The notes beneath the pieces are model-generated. The model had not been told where the DNA came from. It saw only the letters and a program-made list of their open reading frames with translations, and did not search any database. This document shows, piece by piece, positions 55,107-62,284 of a DNA stretch of 64,000 nucleotides. Every line of letters begins with the position of its first letter. Within the stretch, counting starts at the first letter, position 1. The stretch covers positions 310,001 to 374,000 of the forward strand of contig JADJHP010000006.1 of the NCBI GenBank assembly GCA_016707525.1. The letters run 5' to 3'. Source of the DNA: Ignavibacteriota bacterium. Lineage in GTDB: Bacteria > Bacteroidota > Ignavibacteria > UBA10030 > UBA6906. A program made the translations under genes and the position numbers.

Positions 55107-56294
55107 TCAGCGGGTCGGCGGATGCAGGAGGCTGTCCGGCGCCGTGCTGATGACCTGCAGGGAATTGGCGACCGGCCGTTCGCCGGTCTTGTCGGACGGT
55201 GCATTCACGATCGTTCCCTGCACCACCATCGTGGTCGATCCACCGCCATCCAGATTGAATCCCTCCGTTGCCCCGAGCGAGAGCAGGAAGGACGCCATGT
55301 CCGCGAACGTCATGCCAATGCTCGTAGACTGTCTGCCGTCGACCGTGCAGATGTAGAGCATCGTGGAATCGCGGTCGAACCCCGTGAACGTCCGCGGATG
55401 CCGCACGCCCGTGAATCTTTCCGTGATGCCCTCCAGGCGCGACGTACTGTCGGTGACGTCCCTACCGCCGGCAAGAAAACGCCCGCATCCCCCGATGATC
55501 TGTGTGATCCCGCGGAGGCCCGGCGCGGTGCCAAGAAGGAGGCGGAGCGTGTCGCCGATGTGGACGTGGCTGGCCAGGAATGCAACTCCCGTGTCCGCCG
55601 ATGCCGAGAGGACAGCTGTGCCCGGCATGACGGGCATGCCGTCCCCGGGGTTGTTCGCGAGTGCGACAGCGCGCAGCGTGTCGCCGGCAGTGAGAGTTGA
55701 ATCGATGAACCGCACGACACAGGCACCCAGCACGGGATCATGTGCGGTCAGCGTGCCATGGAACGTCGTGGAGAGGACCAGCGGGTTGGCGCGGTGCGGG
55801 ATGTTCACGCCGGCAAGAGGGAAGGTTGTGCCCGAGGATGCCGTGACGCTCCCCGTGAATGTGATGCGCTCGATGAACGGACGACCTGCGGCATCGATCG
55901 CCATGTGCGAGCGTGCGGATCTGGTTCCGAGGACCCACGTACCGTTCACCATCTGGTTCCCGACAGGCCATCCGGTCTGGAATGAGAAGAAGTCGGCGTT
56001 CACGGCCCCGAGCACCCGGTGACCGGGACGGTCGTTTGCTTCCGCCTGATCCGTGGTCTCGGTCAGTCCCTCGGGGCGATAGGTCTCGATCCGGACCGTG
56101 GGTTCGCGAAGGGAGACCGAAAGGACGTCCACCGTCAACGGCCCGCTGAGCAGGAATTTCGAGTGCAAGACCCCGGGCCCCACCTGTCGTGCGGAGAGCA
56201 GTCCTGGTTGGGCCGTACCTGACGACATGCCCACGAAGAGGCAGAAAGCCACCAGGGATGGTTGGTTCAGTATCATGCGCAGGTGCGGGTACAT
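55107..56294 (-). CDS. Exported phosphodiester glycosidase-family (NAGPA) protein
   Basis: A protein of about 395 residues in the phosphodiester glycosidase family (NAGPA/exopolysaccharide protein fold). The hallmark GFNLDGGGSTTMVVQGTIVN is near the C-terminus, preceded by DGRQSTSIGMTFADMASFLL and, nearer the start, VLGAVNADFFSFQTGWPVGN. The start at 56294 leads into a signal peptide (MILNQPSLVAFCLFVGMSSG is within it). Starts at 56324 or 56276 are possible. Known relatives remove N-acetylglucosamine from phosphodiesters or act on capsule and cell-wall polymers. It stands alone, divergent from the Rrf2 gene, and its substrate cannot be named. Confidence 0.82.
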   Translation of the reverse strand: MYPHLRMILNQPSLVAFCLFVGMSSGTAQPGLLSARQVGPGVLHSKFLLSGPLTVDVLSVSLREPTVRIETYRPEGLTETTDQAEANDRPGHRVLGAVNADFFSFQTGWPVGNQMVNGTWVLGTRSARSHMAIDAAGRPFIERITFTGSVTASSGTTFPLAGVNIPHRANPLVLSTTFHGTLTAHDPVLGACVVRFIDSTLTAGDTLRAVALANNPGDGMPVMPGTAVLSASADTGVAFLASHVHIGDTLRLLLGTAPGLRGITQIIGGCGRFLAGGRDVTDSTSRLEGITERFTGVRHPRTFTGFDRDSTMLYICTVDGRQSTSIGMTFADMASFLLSLGATEGFNLDGGGSTTMVVQGTIVNAPSDKTGERPVANSLQVISTAPDSLLHPPTR

Positions 56295-56376
56295 AGGGTT
56301 CCCGGAGAAGTTGCTAGTGTGCATTGGCTTCAAGGTACGCCGAAATACGGGAAGGGTCAACGGGGCGAAGGGGGAC

Positions 56377-56405
56377 TTGACTTTCTCCTCCCCGGTTCTT
56401 ATATT
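56377..56405 (+). promoter_or_regulatory. Sigma70-like promoter of the Rrf2 gene
   Basis: TTGACT (56377-56382), 17 bases, then TATATT (56400-56405) gives a predicted start near 56412. The resulting leader is only about 17 bases and contains no Shine-Dalgarno. Confidence 0.7.
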
Positions 56406-56423
56406 CAGACAAAGATATCTGAA
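56404..56423. promoter_or_regulatory. Probable Rrf2 autoregulatory operator
   Basis: TTCAGA (56404-56409) and TCTGAA (56418-56423) form a perfect inverted repeat with eight bases between, extended to near-palindromic ATTCAGA/TCTGAAAT. It overlaps the -10 box and the predicted start site, right before the Rrf2 ATG. This is where an IscR/NsrR-type dimer would repress its own gene. Confidence 0.6.
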
Positions 56424-56428
56424 ATACA

Positions 56429-56869
56429 ATGAGCATCCTCTTCTCAAGACAATGTGAGTACGCGATCCAGGCCGTGCTCTTCCTTGCCCTCAAGCCGGCA
56501 GGAGAGCGGGTGCCGACGAACGCCCTGACACGCCGGTTGAAGATCCCGTATCACTTCCTGGGGAAGATCCTGCAGAGCCTGACCCGCAAGGGTTTGCTCA
56601 GGTCGGAGAAGGGCCCGAAGGGCGGATTCTCTCTCGCGCTTCCGGCGGAAGATATCACCCTCTTCCACATCGTCGAAGCGATCGATGGCGATGCTTTTAC
56701 GAGTTCCTGCGTGCTCGGGTTTCCGGAGTGCTCGGGGAAGAACCCGTGCTCGGTGCATGAGATGTGGGGCGCGCAACGGGATCAGATCTACCAGATGCTC
56801 GTCAGCCGGAATGTCGCAGAGATGGCGCGCGATATGAAACGTCCGGAGTACCGGCCGAAGTACCAATGA
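56429..56869 (+). CDS. Rrf2-family transcriptional regulator
   Basis: A 146-residue winged-helix regulator. The N-terminus SILFSRQCEYAIQAVLFLAL is the Rrf2 signature and the recognition region is IPYHFLGKILQSLTRKGLLR with the wing GPKGGFSLA. Three cysteines, Cys94-x6-Cys101-x5-Cys107 (VLGFPE between the first two), match the cluster-binding loop of IscR and NsrR with one extra residue. An Fe-S cluster sensing iron, oxygen or nitric oxide is therefore likely. Its own operator overlaps the promoter. The next gene, 97 bases on, is a membrane polyferredoxin, a plausible target. Confidence 0.9.
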   Translation: MSILFSRQCEYAIQAVLFLALKPAGERVPTNALTRRLKIPYHFLGKILQSLTRKGLLRSEKGPKGGFSLALPAEDITLFHIVEAIDGDAFTSSCVLGFPECSGKNPCSVHEMWGAQRDQIYQMLVSRNVAEMARDMKRPEYRPKYQ

Positions 56870-56965
56870 CCCCGATGTTTTTCTGAACAGTAATCAGAGA
56901 AGACCATCCGATAGACTCGGGACGAAGGGAGGAGCTTCATGCTGCTGCAGGAGAAGGAGAGGTTC

Positions 56966-58138
56966 ATGGAGGAACGAACAGCGACGACGACCCCATCATC
57001 GGTCTCAACCCGTCCGTTGCGCATAAAGAAGATCCCGCCGGAGATGCGCCGCGGCACGCCGGCGTACAAGCATGAGTCGCATTGGTTCAAGCGCCTGCGC
57101 GCGCGGTGGGCCGGAGATTCGCAATTCCAGCGGTCGGTCATCCAGTTCGCCTTCGTCGCCCTGTGCATCTGGATCGGCGTCGAGTTCGCGCTGTTCATGC
57201 GATGGGGGACATCCGGTGGGACGGAAACATTTGTTCAACGTCCGCCGGGTGCCGAAGGATTCCTCCCGATCAGTGCGCTCATGAGCCTGAAGTACTGGTG
57301 GCATACCGGCATCGTCAATAACGTGCATCCGTCGGGTCTCATCATCCTTCTCGCGATCCTCGCAGTCAGCGTCGTCCTGAAGAAGGCGTTCTGCAGCTGG
57401 CTCTGTCCCATCGGCACGCTCAGCGAATCGCTCTGGATGTTCGGCAAGAAACTGTTCGGACGGACATTCGACCCGCCCCGGTGGCTGGACTATCCGCTCC
57501 GGTCACTCAAGTATCTGCTGCTGGCATTTTTCGTCGCGTCCATCGCCGGTATGGATGCCTCCAGCCTCGCAGCCTTCATCTACAGTCCGTACAACAAGAT
57601 GGCGGACGTGAAGATGTATCTCTTCTTCGCGGAGATCACCACGTTCGCGCTCTGGACGATCATCATTCTGGCGCTGCTCTCCGTCGTCATCAAGAACTTC
57701 TGGTGCCGGTTCCTCTGTCCGTACGGGGCGTTGCTTGGCATCGCCGGTTGGCTCAGCCCGTTGAGGATCACGCGGACGAAAGCGACATGCATCGACTGCG
57801 AACTCTGCACGAAAGCCTGCCCGTCGCGCATCAAGGTCCACAAGGCAACACGCGTGTGGAGCGACGAATGCACGAGCTGTATGGCATGCGTGGCGGCGTG
57901 TCCGGTCAAGGACACGTTGGAACTTCGTGCGGCGAACCATGCACGCGCCGTTCCTGCAAAGGTCTATGGTGCGCTTGTCGCCGGTGTCTTCGTTGCGGTG
58001 GTCGGCATGGCCATGCTTACCGGGTTCTGGCATAACGGCATCAGCAAAGAGGAATACCTCAGGCGCTTCAACACGCTCGATGCGCCGGTGTACAATCACT
58101 TCCGTGGACAGGTGCCCGCGTATGGACCCGAGGACTGA
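56966..58138 (+). CDS. Membrane polyferredoxin (NosR/NapH-like 4Fe-4S protein)
   Basis: A 390-residue inner-membrane iron-sulfur protein. The start at 56966 follows a purine-rich AGGAGAAGGAGAGG. Five or so hydrophobic segments include QFAFVALCIWIGVEFALFM, LIILLAILAVSVVLKKAF and VYGALVAGVFVAVVGMAM. Two membrane-edge motifs, CSWLCPIGTLSE and CRFLCPYGALLG, are typical of NapH/NosR/CcoG proteins. Two 4Fe-4S sites follow (CIDCELCTKACPS and CTSCMACVAACPV). It moves electrons across or along the membrane, possibly for denitrification, metal insertion or redox repair. The Rrf2 regulator upstream fits a redox or NO-linked role. It overlaps the methyltransferase by 17 bases. Confidence 0.85.
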   Translation: MEERTATTTPSSVSTRPLRIKKIPPEMRRGTPAYKHESHWFKRLRARWAGDSQFQRSVIQFAFVALCIWIGVEFALFMRWGTSGGTETFVQRPPGAEGFLPISALMSLKYWWHTGIVNNVHPSGLIILLAILAVSVVLKKAFCSWLCPIGTLSESLWMFGKKLFGRTFDPPRWLDYPLRSLKYLLLAFFVASIAGMDASSLAAFIYSPYNKMADVKMYLFFAEITTFALWTIIILALLSVVIKNFWCRFLCPYGALLGIAGWLSPLRITRTKATCIDCELCTKACPSRIKVHKATRVWSDECTSCMACVAACPVKDTLELRAANHARAVPAKVYGALVAGVFVAVVGMAMLTGFWHNGISKEEYLRRFNTLDAPVYNHFRGQVPAYGPED

Positions 58139-58898
58139 GACCGGTGACATCGCCGGGTTCTATGACCGGCTTTCCGTCGACTATGACCGGATGACGGGGT
58201 TCGAACAGCGCTTCGTCCGCGAGCGCCCGTTCATCAAGCTCCTTGTCGACCGCTACAAGATCAGTCAGGCTGTCGACGCCGGCACCGGTACCGGATTCCA
58301 TGCGATCCTCCTCGCGCGCCTTGGTGTGCAGGTCACCGCGGTGGACCTCTCACCCGCCATGGTCGATGCCCTCAGGGTTCGCGCTACCCGGGAAGAGCTC
58401 CGACTCACCGCCCTGGTCGGGGCGTTCGAGGATCTCCCTTCTCTGGTCATGCAGCCCCAGGATGCGGTCCTGTCCATGGGGAACACCCTTGCCCATGCTC
58501 CCACTCCCGACGACCTCCTGGTCTCGCTGAAGGCGTTCCGGGACATTCTTCGTCCCGGCGGTCTGCTCTTCGTGCAGATGCTCAATTACAAACGCATCCT
58601 CGCATCCAAGGAGCGGGTCCTGGCAGACAAGGTCGAGGATGGCATCCGCTTCCTGCGCTGGTACGAGTACGGGGGCGGCCGGATCCGTTTCAACATCACC
58701 CGGGAGCGTGTGGACGGCACAGCCCCGGCGGCGACACAATCCGTGGACCTGACACCGTTCACCGCTGACGATCTCCGCGAGGCTGCGCGTCACGCCGGCT
58801 TCTCGGACATCAGCACGCTCGGGAGCATAGCTCTCGAATCCTTTGATGAAGAGCGTTCGCGGGATTGCGTCATGCTTGCACGGGCACCTGCTCCTTGA
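58122..58898 (+). CDS. SAM-dependent class I methyltransferase
   Basis: A 258-residue cytoplasmic methyltransferase. ATG 58122 (MDPRTETGDIAGFYDRLSVD) overlaps the polyferredoxin end. Earlier in-frame starts would lie inside that gene. SAM motif I is AVDAGTGTGFHAILLARLGV, motif II region VTAVDLSPAMVDALR, with AVLSMGNTLAHAPTPDDLL and LRPGGLLFVQMLNY later. This is the general Methyltransf_25/11 fold, with no sign of the substrate. Coupling to the polyferredoxin suggests it belongs to the same function. Confidence 0.82.
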   Translation: MDPRTETGDIAGFYDRLSVDYDRMTGFEQRFVRERPFIKLLVDRYKISQAVDAGTGTGFHAILLARLGVQVTAVDLSPAMVDALRVRATREELRLTALVGAFEDLPSLVMQPQDAVLSMGNTLAHAPTPDDLLVSLKAFRDILRPGGLLFVQMLNYKRILASKERVLADKVEDGIRFLRWYEYGGGRIRFNITRERVDGTAPAATQSVDLTPFTADDLREAARHAGFSDISTLGSIALESFDEERSRDCVMLARAPAP

Positions 58899-58934
58899 TC
58901 CCCGCAGGTGATCATCCGTCCACCAGCCCCCGCC

Positions 58935-58986
58935 CGTTGCCTCATCAATAATTCGATTCTGTCCAACGGTGATTCGTTGCCTCATC
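58935..58986 (+). repeat. Two 12-base direct repeats in an intergenic gap
   Basis: CGTTGCCTCATC occurs at 58935-58946 and 58975-58986, exactly 40 bases apart. The surrounding gap (58899-59134) has no gene. The repeats could be regulator sites or a small duplication. Confidence 0.45.
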
Positions 58987-59050
58987 TTGTTTTTCCTCAT
59001 GTCACTTCGTAGCTTGAACCATTGAACACCGTCTTGCCGGTACCCGAATA

Positions 59051-59071
59051 CCAGGGCAGAAGTTGCCCTGG
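59051..59071. other. Hairpin upstream of the AlaX-like gene
   Basis: A perfect 8-base stem, CCAGGGCA and TGCCCTGG, with loop GAAGT. No T-run follows. It may be an RNA leader element or weak terminator of the methyltransferase transcript. Confidence 0.35.
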
Positions 59072-59134
59072 TGTGACCGTTCCCCGGGAGGCCGGAGGTT
59101 TCCATGTGCCATGGGCAGTGATGGAGGGAGACGC

Positions 59135-59590
59135 ATGAAGGACGTTGACCCGCGGATGCATACCGCGGAACATCTCATGAGCGGTGTCCTGGTGGCGATG
59201 TTCGGGATGGACCGCCCGTTCACGACGCACATCGAGAAGAAGAAATCGAAGGCTGATTACCGCTTTGGCCGGACCCTCACGGACCAGGAAGCGGCAGCGG
59301 TCGAGGCCCGGGTGAATGCATTCATCGTTGCGGACCTGCCCGTGACGGAGGAATTCCTGACCTTTGAAGAGGCCGGACCGCAGTTCAATCTGTCGCGCCT
59401 CCCTGAGGGGTCGGGCGACCGTGTGCGTATCGTACGCTGCGGCGACGCCGATGTCTGCCCATGTATCGGGGCCCATGTCGCCTCCACGGGGGCATGCGGA
59501 CGATTCCGCCTGATCTCGTGGAGCCATGAGCATGATGCGTTGCGGATGCGGTTCAAGCTGGATGATGTAGCGCCGGAGCAGGCACCATGA
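59135..59590 (+). CDS. AlaX-like stand-alone tRNA editing domain protein
   Basis: A 151-residue homologue of the editing domain of alanyl-/threonyl-tRNA synthetase. The start follows GGAGGGAG. Zinc and catalytic motifs are RMHTAEHLMSGVLV (His-x3-His) and CPCIGAHVASTGACGRFRL (Cys-x3-His). Stand-alone AlaX proteins remove serine or glycine wrongly attached to tRNA-Ala. This is a short form lacking the extra N- and C-terminal domains of longer AlaX types. It lies 63 bases before a cation transporter. The short gap 59591-59653 holds no other gene. Confidence 0.85.
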   Translation: MKDVDPRMHTAEHLMSGVLVAMFGMDRPFTTHIEKKKSKADYRFGRTLTDQEAAAVEARVNAFIVADLPVTEEFLTFEEAGPQFNLSRLPEGSGDRVRIVRCGDADVCPCIGAHVASTGACGRFRLISWSHEHDALRMRFKLDDVAPEQAP

Positions 59591-59653
59591 CCAGGCCGGG
59601 GTCCGATACGGCACGGCCCACGAATCCATCGAACATCCCCACGGGATCGTTGC

Positions 59654-61060
59654 ATGCCACCGCACATTGACGTCGGCTACGTTGAGGACCCCCACGGCGA
59701 GAAGAGCAGGATCGCTCTCACCTCGGTGTTCGCTGCGATCTTCATTACCGGCCTGAAGCTCGTTGTCGGGATCGAGACCAATAGTCTGGGCCTCCTCTCC
59801 GAGGCCGCCCATTCCGGCCTGGATTTCCTGGCGGCGCTGGTGACGTTTGTCGCCGTGAAGATCGCTGCCCGGCCGCCGGACAAGGAACATCAGTACGGCC
59901 ACGGGAAGATCGAGAACCTCTCTGCGTTCATCGAAACCCTGTTGCTGGTGATCACGTGTGGATGGATCATCTATGAAGCGGTCAGCCGGCTGCTCACCGG
60001 GGGATCGCACGTGGAGTCGTCCATCTGGGGCTACATCGTCATCGGTGTGGCGATCCTCGTTGACATCAGTCGATCACGCGCCCTCAAGAAGGTGGCGGTG
60101 AAGTACAAGAGCCAGGCGCTCGAGGCCGACGCACTGCACTTCTCAAGTGATGTGTGGAGTTCGCTGGTCGTCCTCGCCGGACTCGTCTTCGTGTCCATGG
60201 GCTACGTCTGGCTCGATGCGCTCGCGGCGCTCATCGTCGCCTTCCTTGTATTGTTCGTCAGCTACCGGCTGGGCCGGCGGACGGTGGACGCCCTTATGGA
60301 TAAAGTACCGGACGGCCTCTACGAGCAGGTGGTCGCAGCGGTCCAGAGTGTTGATGGCGTGGAGGATGTCCGCAACATCCGCATTCGCCCCTCAGGTGCA
60401 AAGATCTTCGTGGATACGACGGTTGCGATCCGCCGTACGACGCCGTTCCAGAAGGCCCACGCGATCATGGACGCCGTTGAGCATGCGATCAACGAGCGGC
60501 ATCCCGGGATCGACGTTGTGGTCCACGCGGAACCCTTTGAAAGCAGTGACGAGTCGGTCGCCGACAAGGTTCGCATGATCGTCATTGGCCGGGGGCTCCG
60601 CCCGCCCCACAACCTGGTGGTCCACCACCAGGAGGGGAGATACCACGTGGAGTTCGATGTGGAGTATACGGCGGGCGTGTCGTTCGTGGATGCACATGCG
60701 ATCGCCGATGAACTGGAAGAAGCGATCTTCAGGCAGGTGCAGCACGTGGCGCATGTCACGGTCCACCTCGAGGAGTATCTCCCGGGTCAGAGCGAAGTCG
60801 CCCCCACGGCTGCAGACGATGCGCTGCGCACCTCCGTCGGGCAGTTCGTTGCACAACAGCAGGACGTCGTGGGAGGCACCGTCACCCAGATCCTGCGGAA
60901 CGAAGAGCAACAGTGCACCGTACACCTGAGCTGCATCTTTCCGCACACCCTTTCGCTTGCTGAGGTGCACCGGATCGTTTCGCAACTCGAGAGCCGGCTC
61001 TACGAACGATACCCCGAGATCACCAAGGTCTCCATCCACGCGGAGCCCGACAAGGTCTAG
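59654..61060 (+). CDS. Cation diffusion facilitator (CDF) transporter with extended cytoplasmic tail
   Basis: A 468-residue inner-membrane metal exporter. Six hydrophobic segments lie in residues ~20-215. Metal-site motifs are SEAAHSGLDFLAALVTFVAV (His/Asp in TM2), PDKEHQYGHGKIENLSAF and ALHFSSDVWSSLVVLAGL (His/Asp in TM5). The cytoplasmic part is about twice the usual size. A first ferredoxin-like ZT-dimer domain (VQSVDGVEDVRNIRIRPSG) is followed by two further stretches of similar pattern (VHHQEGRYHVEFDVEY and VTQILRNEEQQCTVHLSC). Such repeats may extend the dimer or sense metal. Substrate (zinc, iron or manganese) is not determinable. A strong terminator follows. Confidence 0.9.
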   Translation: MPPHIDVGYVEDPHGEKSRIALTSVFAAIFITGLKLVVGIETNSLGLLSEAAHSGLDFLAALVTFVAVKIAARPPDKEHQYGHGKIENLSAFIETLLLVITCGWIIYEAVSRLLTGGSHVESSIWGYIVIGVAILVDISRSRALKKVAVKYKSQALEADALHFSSDVWSSLVVLAGLVFVSMGYVWLDALAALIVAFLVLFVSYRLGRRTVDALMDKVPDGLYEQVVAAVQSVDGVEDVRNIRIRPSGAKIFVDTTVAIRRTTPFQKAHAIMDAVEHAINERHPGIDVVVHAEPFESSDESVADKVRMIVIGRGLRPPHNLVVHHQEGRYHVEFDVEYTAGVSFVDAHAIADELEEAIFRQVQHVAHVTVHLEEYLPGQSEVAPTAADDALRTSVGQFVAQQQDVVGGTVTQILRNEEQQCTVHLSCIFPHTLSLAEVHRIVSQLESRLYERYPEITKVSIHAEPDKV

Positions 61061-61093
61061 CGCCTGCCGGCTCCACGATCGGTCGTTCAACCC

Positions 61094-61132
61094 AACCGGG
61101 GCATGTGGCATGCATGCCCCGGTTCTGTTTTT
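61094..61132 (+). terminator. Intrinsic terminator after the CDF gene
   Basis: A perfect 12-base stem, AACCGGGGCATG and CATGCCCCGGTT, with a 7-base loop, is followed by CTGTTTTT. This is the clearest Rho-independent terminator in the window and lies 34 bases after the stop codon. Confidence 0.88.
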
Positions 61133-61148
61133 GGTGTCCCGTTTTACT

Positions 61149-61168
61149 GTGTGGCATTCGTGCCACAC
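61149..61168. promoter_or_regulatory. GTGTGGCA-TTCG-TGCCACAC dyad
   Basis: A perfect 8-base inverted repeat around TTCG, 58 bases upstream of a sigma54-like promoter. The half-site TGCCACAC recurs at 62007-62014 before the DUF2892 gene. It could be an activator site, or an RNA hairpin capped by a stable UUCG loop. Confidence 0.45.
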
Positions 61169-61226
61169 CCTGCTCCCCTTTCCCCGTTTCCAGCCTCTTT
61201 CGGCCACCTTTCGCCGTTCTCATGCA

Positions 61227-61242
61227 TGGCACGCCGCTTGAA
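61227..61242 (+). promoter_or_regulatory. Sigma54-like promoter of the DUF4382 lipoprotein gene
   Basis: TGGCACG (61227-61233), four bases, then TTGAA (61238-61242). The -24 half is perfect. The -12 half has GA instead of the usual GC, so confidence is moderate. It would start transcription ~40 bases before the coding start. Confidence 0.4.
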
Positions 61243-61293
61243 ATAGCATTGGCACTCCAAACTTCACCAATCGTCCATCTCCCGAGGTGCGCT

Positions 61294-61986
61294 ATGCGAA
61301 CGCGAACGTTTCAGGTTGCGGGTGTATCATTGATGCTGGCGATCGGCATGCTGGCTTCTGGCTGCAAGGATCAGGGCGTCGGTCCTGACATCTCGACACA
61401 CAATGTCCAATTCAGTGTCCAGGCCGCAGGTTCGGTGATCCACAAGGTCCACCACGAGACCCTTCACATCACGTCCGTGAAGATCCTGTTGAAGCGGATC
61501 GCCCTCTCCCGTGCCACATCGGATGACTCGACGGATGTGCACACCGGGTCCATCGTCGTCGACCTGAACCTGGATGCGAAGATGACCCCGGTCACTGCCA
61601 CCCGTGTACGGGCTGGCGTGTATGACCGCGTGCGGTTCGATATCCACAAGCCGGAGGATCATGAATCGATCCCTGATTCCAGTTTCCGCGTGGGATCAAG
61701 CGGCAATGAGAGATATTCGGTCGTGGTCACGGGGCTCTATCATGACACGCCATTCACGTTCACATCGCGCGAGTCGGCACGTCAGGAACTGGTCCTGCTT
61801 CCGCCGGTAGCGGTGACGGAGGAAGGGACGGTGAATGTGACCATGAAGATCGACCCGTACGCCTGGTTCACCGTGAACGGGCTGGTCCTGGACCCGTTCA
61901 ACCAGGACAAGCAGATCGATGAGAGGGTCAAGGGGTCGTTCGCATCGGTATTCAAAGACAACGACCGCAACGGAGAGCCGGACTGA
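61294..61986 (+). CDS. DUF4382-family lipoprotein
   Basis: A 230-residue lipoprotein. ATG 61294 follows GAGGTG and leads into a type II signal (VSLMLAIGMLASGC). The body is a beta-sandwich of the DUF4382 type (VKILLKRIALSRA, VVDLNLDAKM, RVRAGVYDRVRFDIHKPED). It ends in EF-hand-like acidic residues (FKDNDRNGEPD), which may bind calcium. It is probably anchored in the outer or inner membrane facing the periplasm. It heads a small group with a DUF2892 membrane protein and a CHRD protein. The function is unknown. Confidence 0.8.
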   Translation: MRTRTFQVAGVSLMLAIGMLASGCKDQGVGPDISTHNVQFSVQAAGSVIHKVHHETLHITSVKILLKRIALSRATSDDSTDVHTGSIVVDLNLDAKMTPVTATRVRAGVYDRVRFDIHKPEDHESIPDSSFRVGSSGNERYSVVVTGLYHDTPFTFTSRESARQELVLLPPVAVTEEGTVNVTMKIDPYAWFTVNGLVLDPFNQDKQIDERVKGSFASVFKDNDRNGEPD

Positions 61987-62047
61987 TCCCGGATCCATTT
62001 GCGGTGTGCCACACACGTAGTCCACGTTCATCTCAAGGGATCGCATC

Positions 62048-62263
62048 ATGAAAAAGAACATGGGAACATTTGACAGGATCGCACGCTCGGGGTTGGCCCT
62101 GGTGTTCATCGTTCTCCTCCTCACGGAGACCGTCACCGGCCTTGCGGCATGGATCTTCGGCGTCCTCGCCGTGGTCTTGCTGCTGACCAGCGCGGTGAGT
62201 GTCTGTCCGTTGTACGCGCCGCTGCATATCTCCACGCGCGGTGACAAATCCACGACGCATTGA
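62048..62263 (+). CDS. DUF2892 (YgaP-type) small membrane protein
   Basis: A 71-residue inner-membrane protein with two hydrophobic helices (LALVFIVLLLTETVTGLAAW and IFGVLAVVLLLTSAVSVCPL). The opening KKNMGTFDRIARSGLAL and the VCPLY segment after helix two are the DUF2892 pattern, also seen as the membrane tail of the YgaP rhodanese. In the single-domain form the role is unknown. It follows the lipoprotein by 61 bases, a gap that contains a TGCCACAC half-site. Confidence 0.85.
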   Translation: MKKNMGTFDRIARSGLALVFIVLLLTETVTGLAAWIFGVLAVVLLLTSAVSVCPLYAPLHISTRGDKSTTH

Positions 62264-62284
62264 ACGACCGAGACGAGGGATCCA

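Noticed and set aside
59051..59071. Hairpin as an intrinsic terminator
   Set aside because: No T-run follows on either strand, so it is listed only as an unassigned hairpin.
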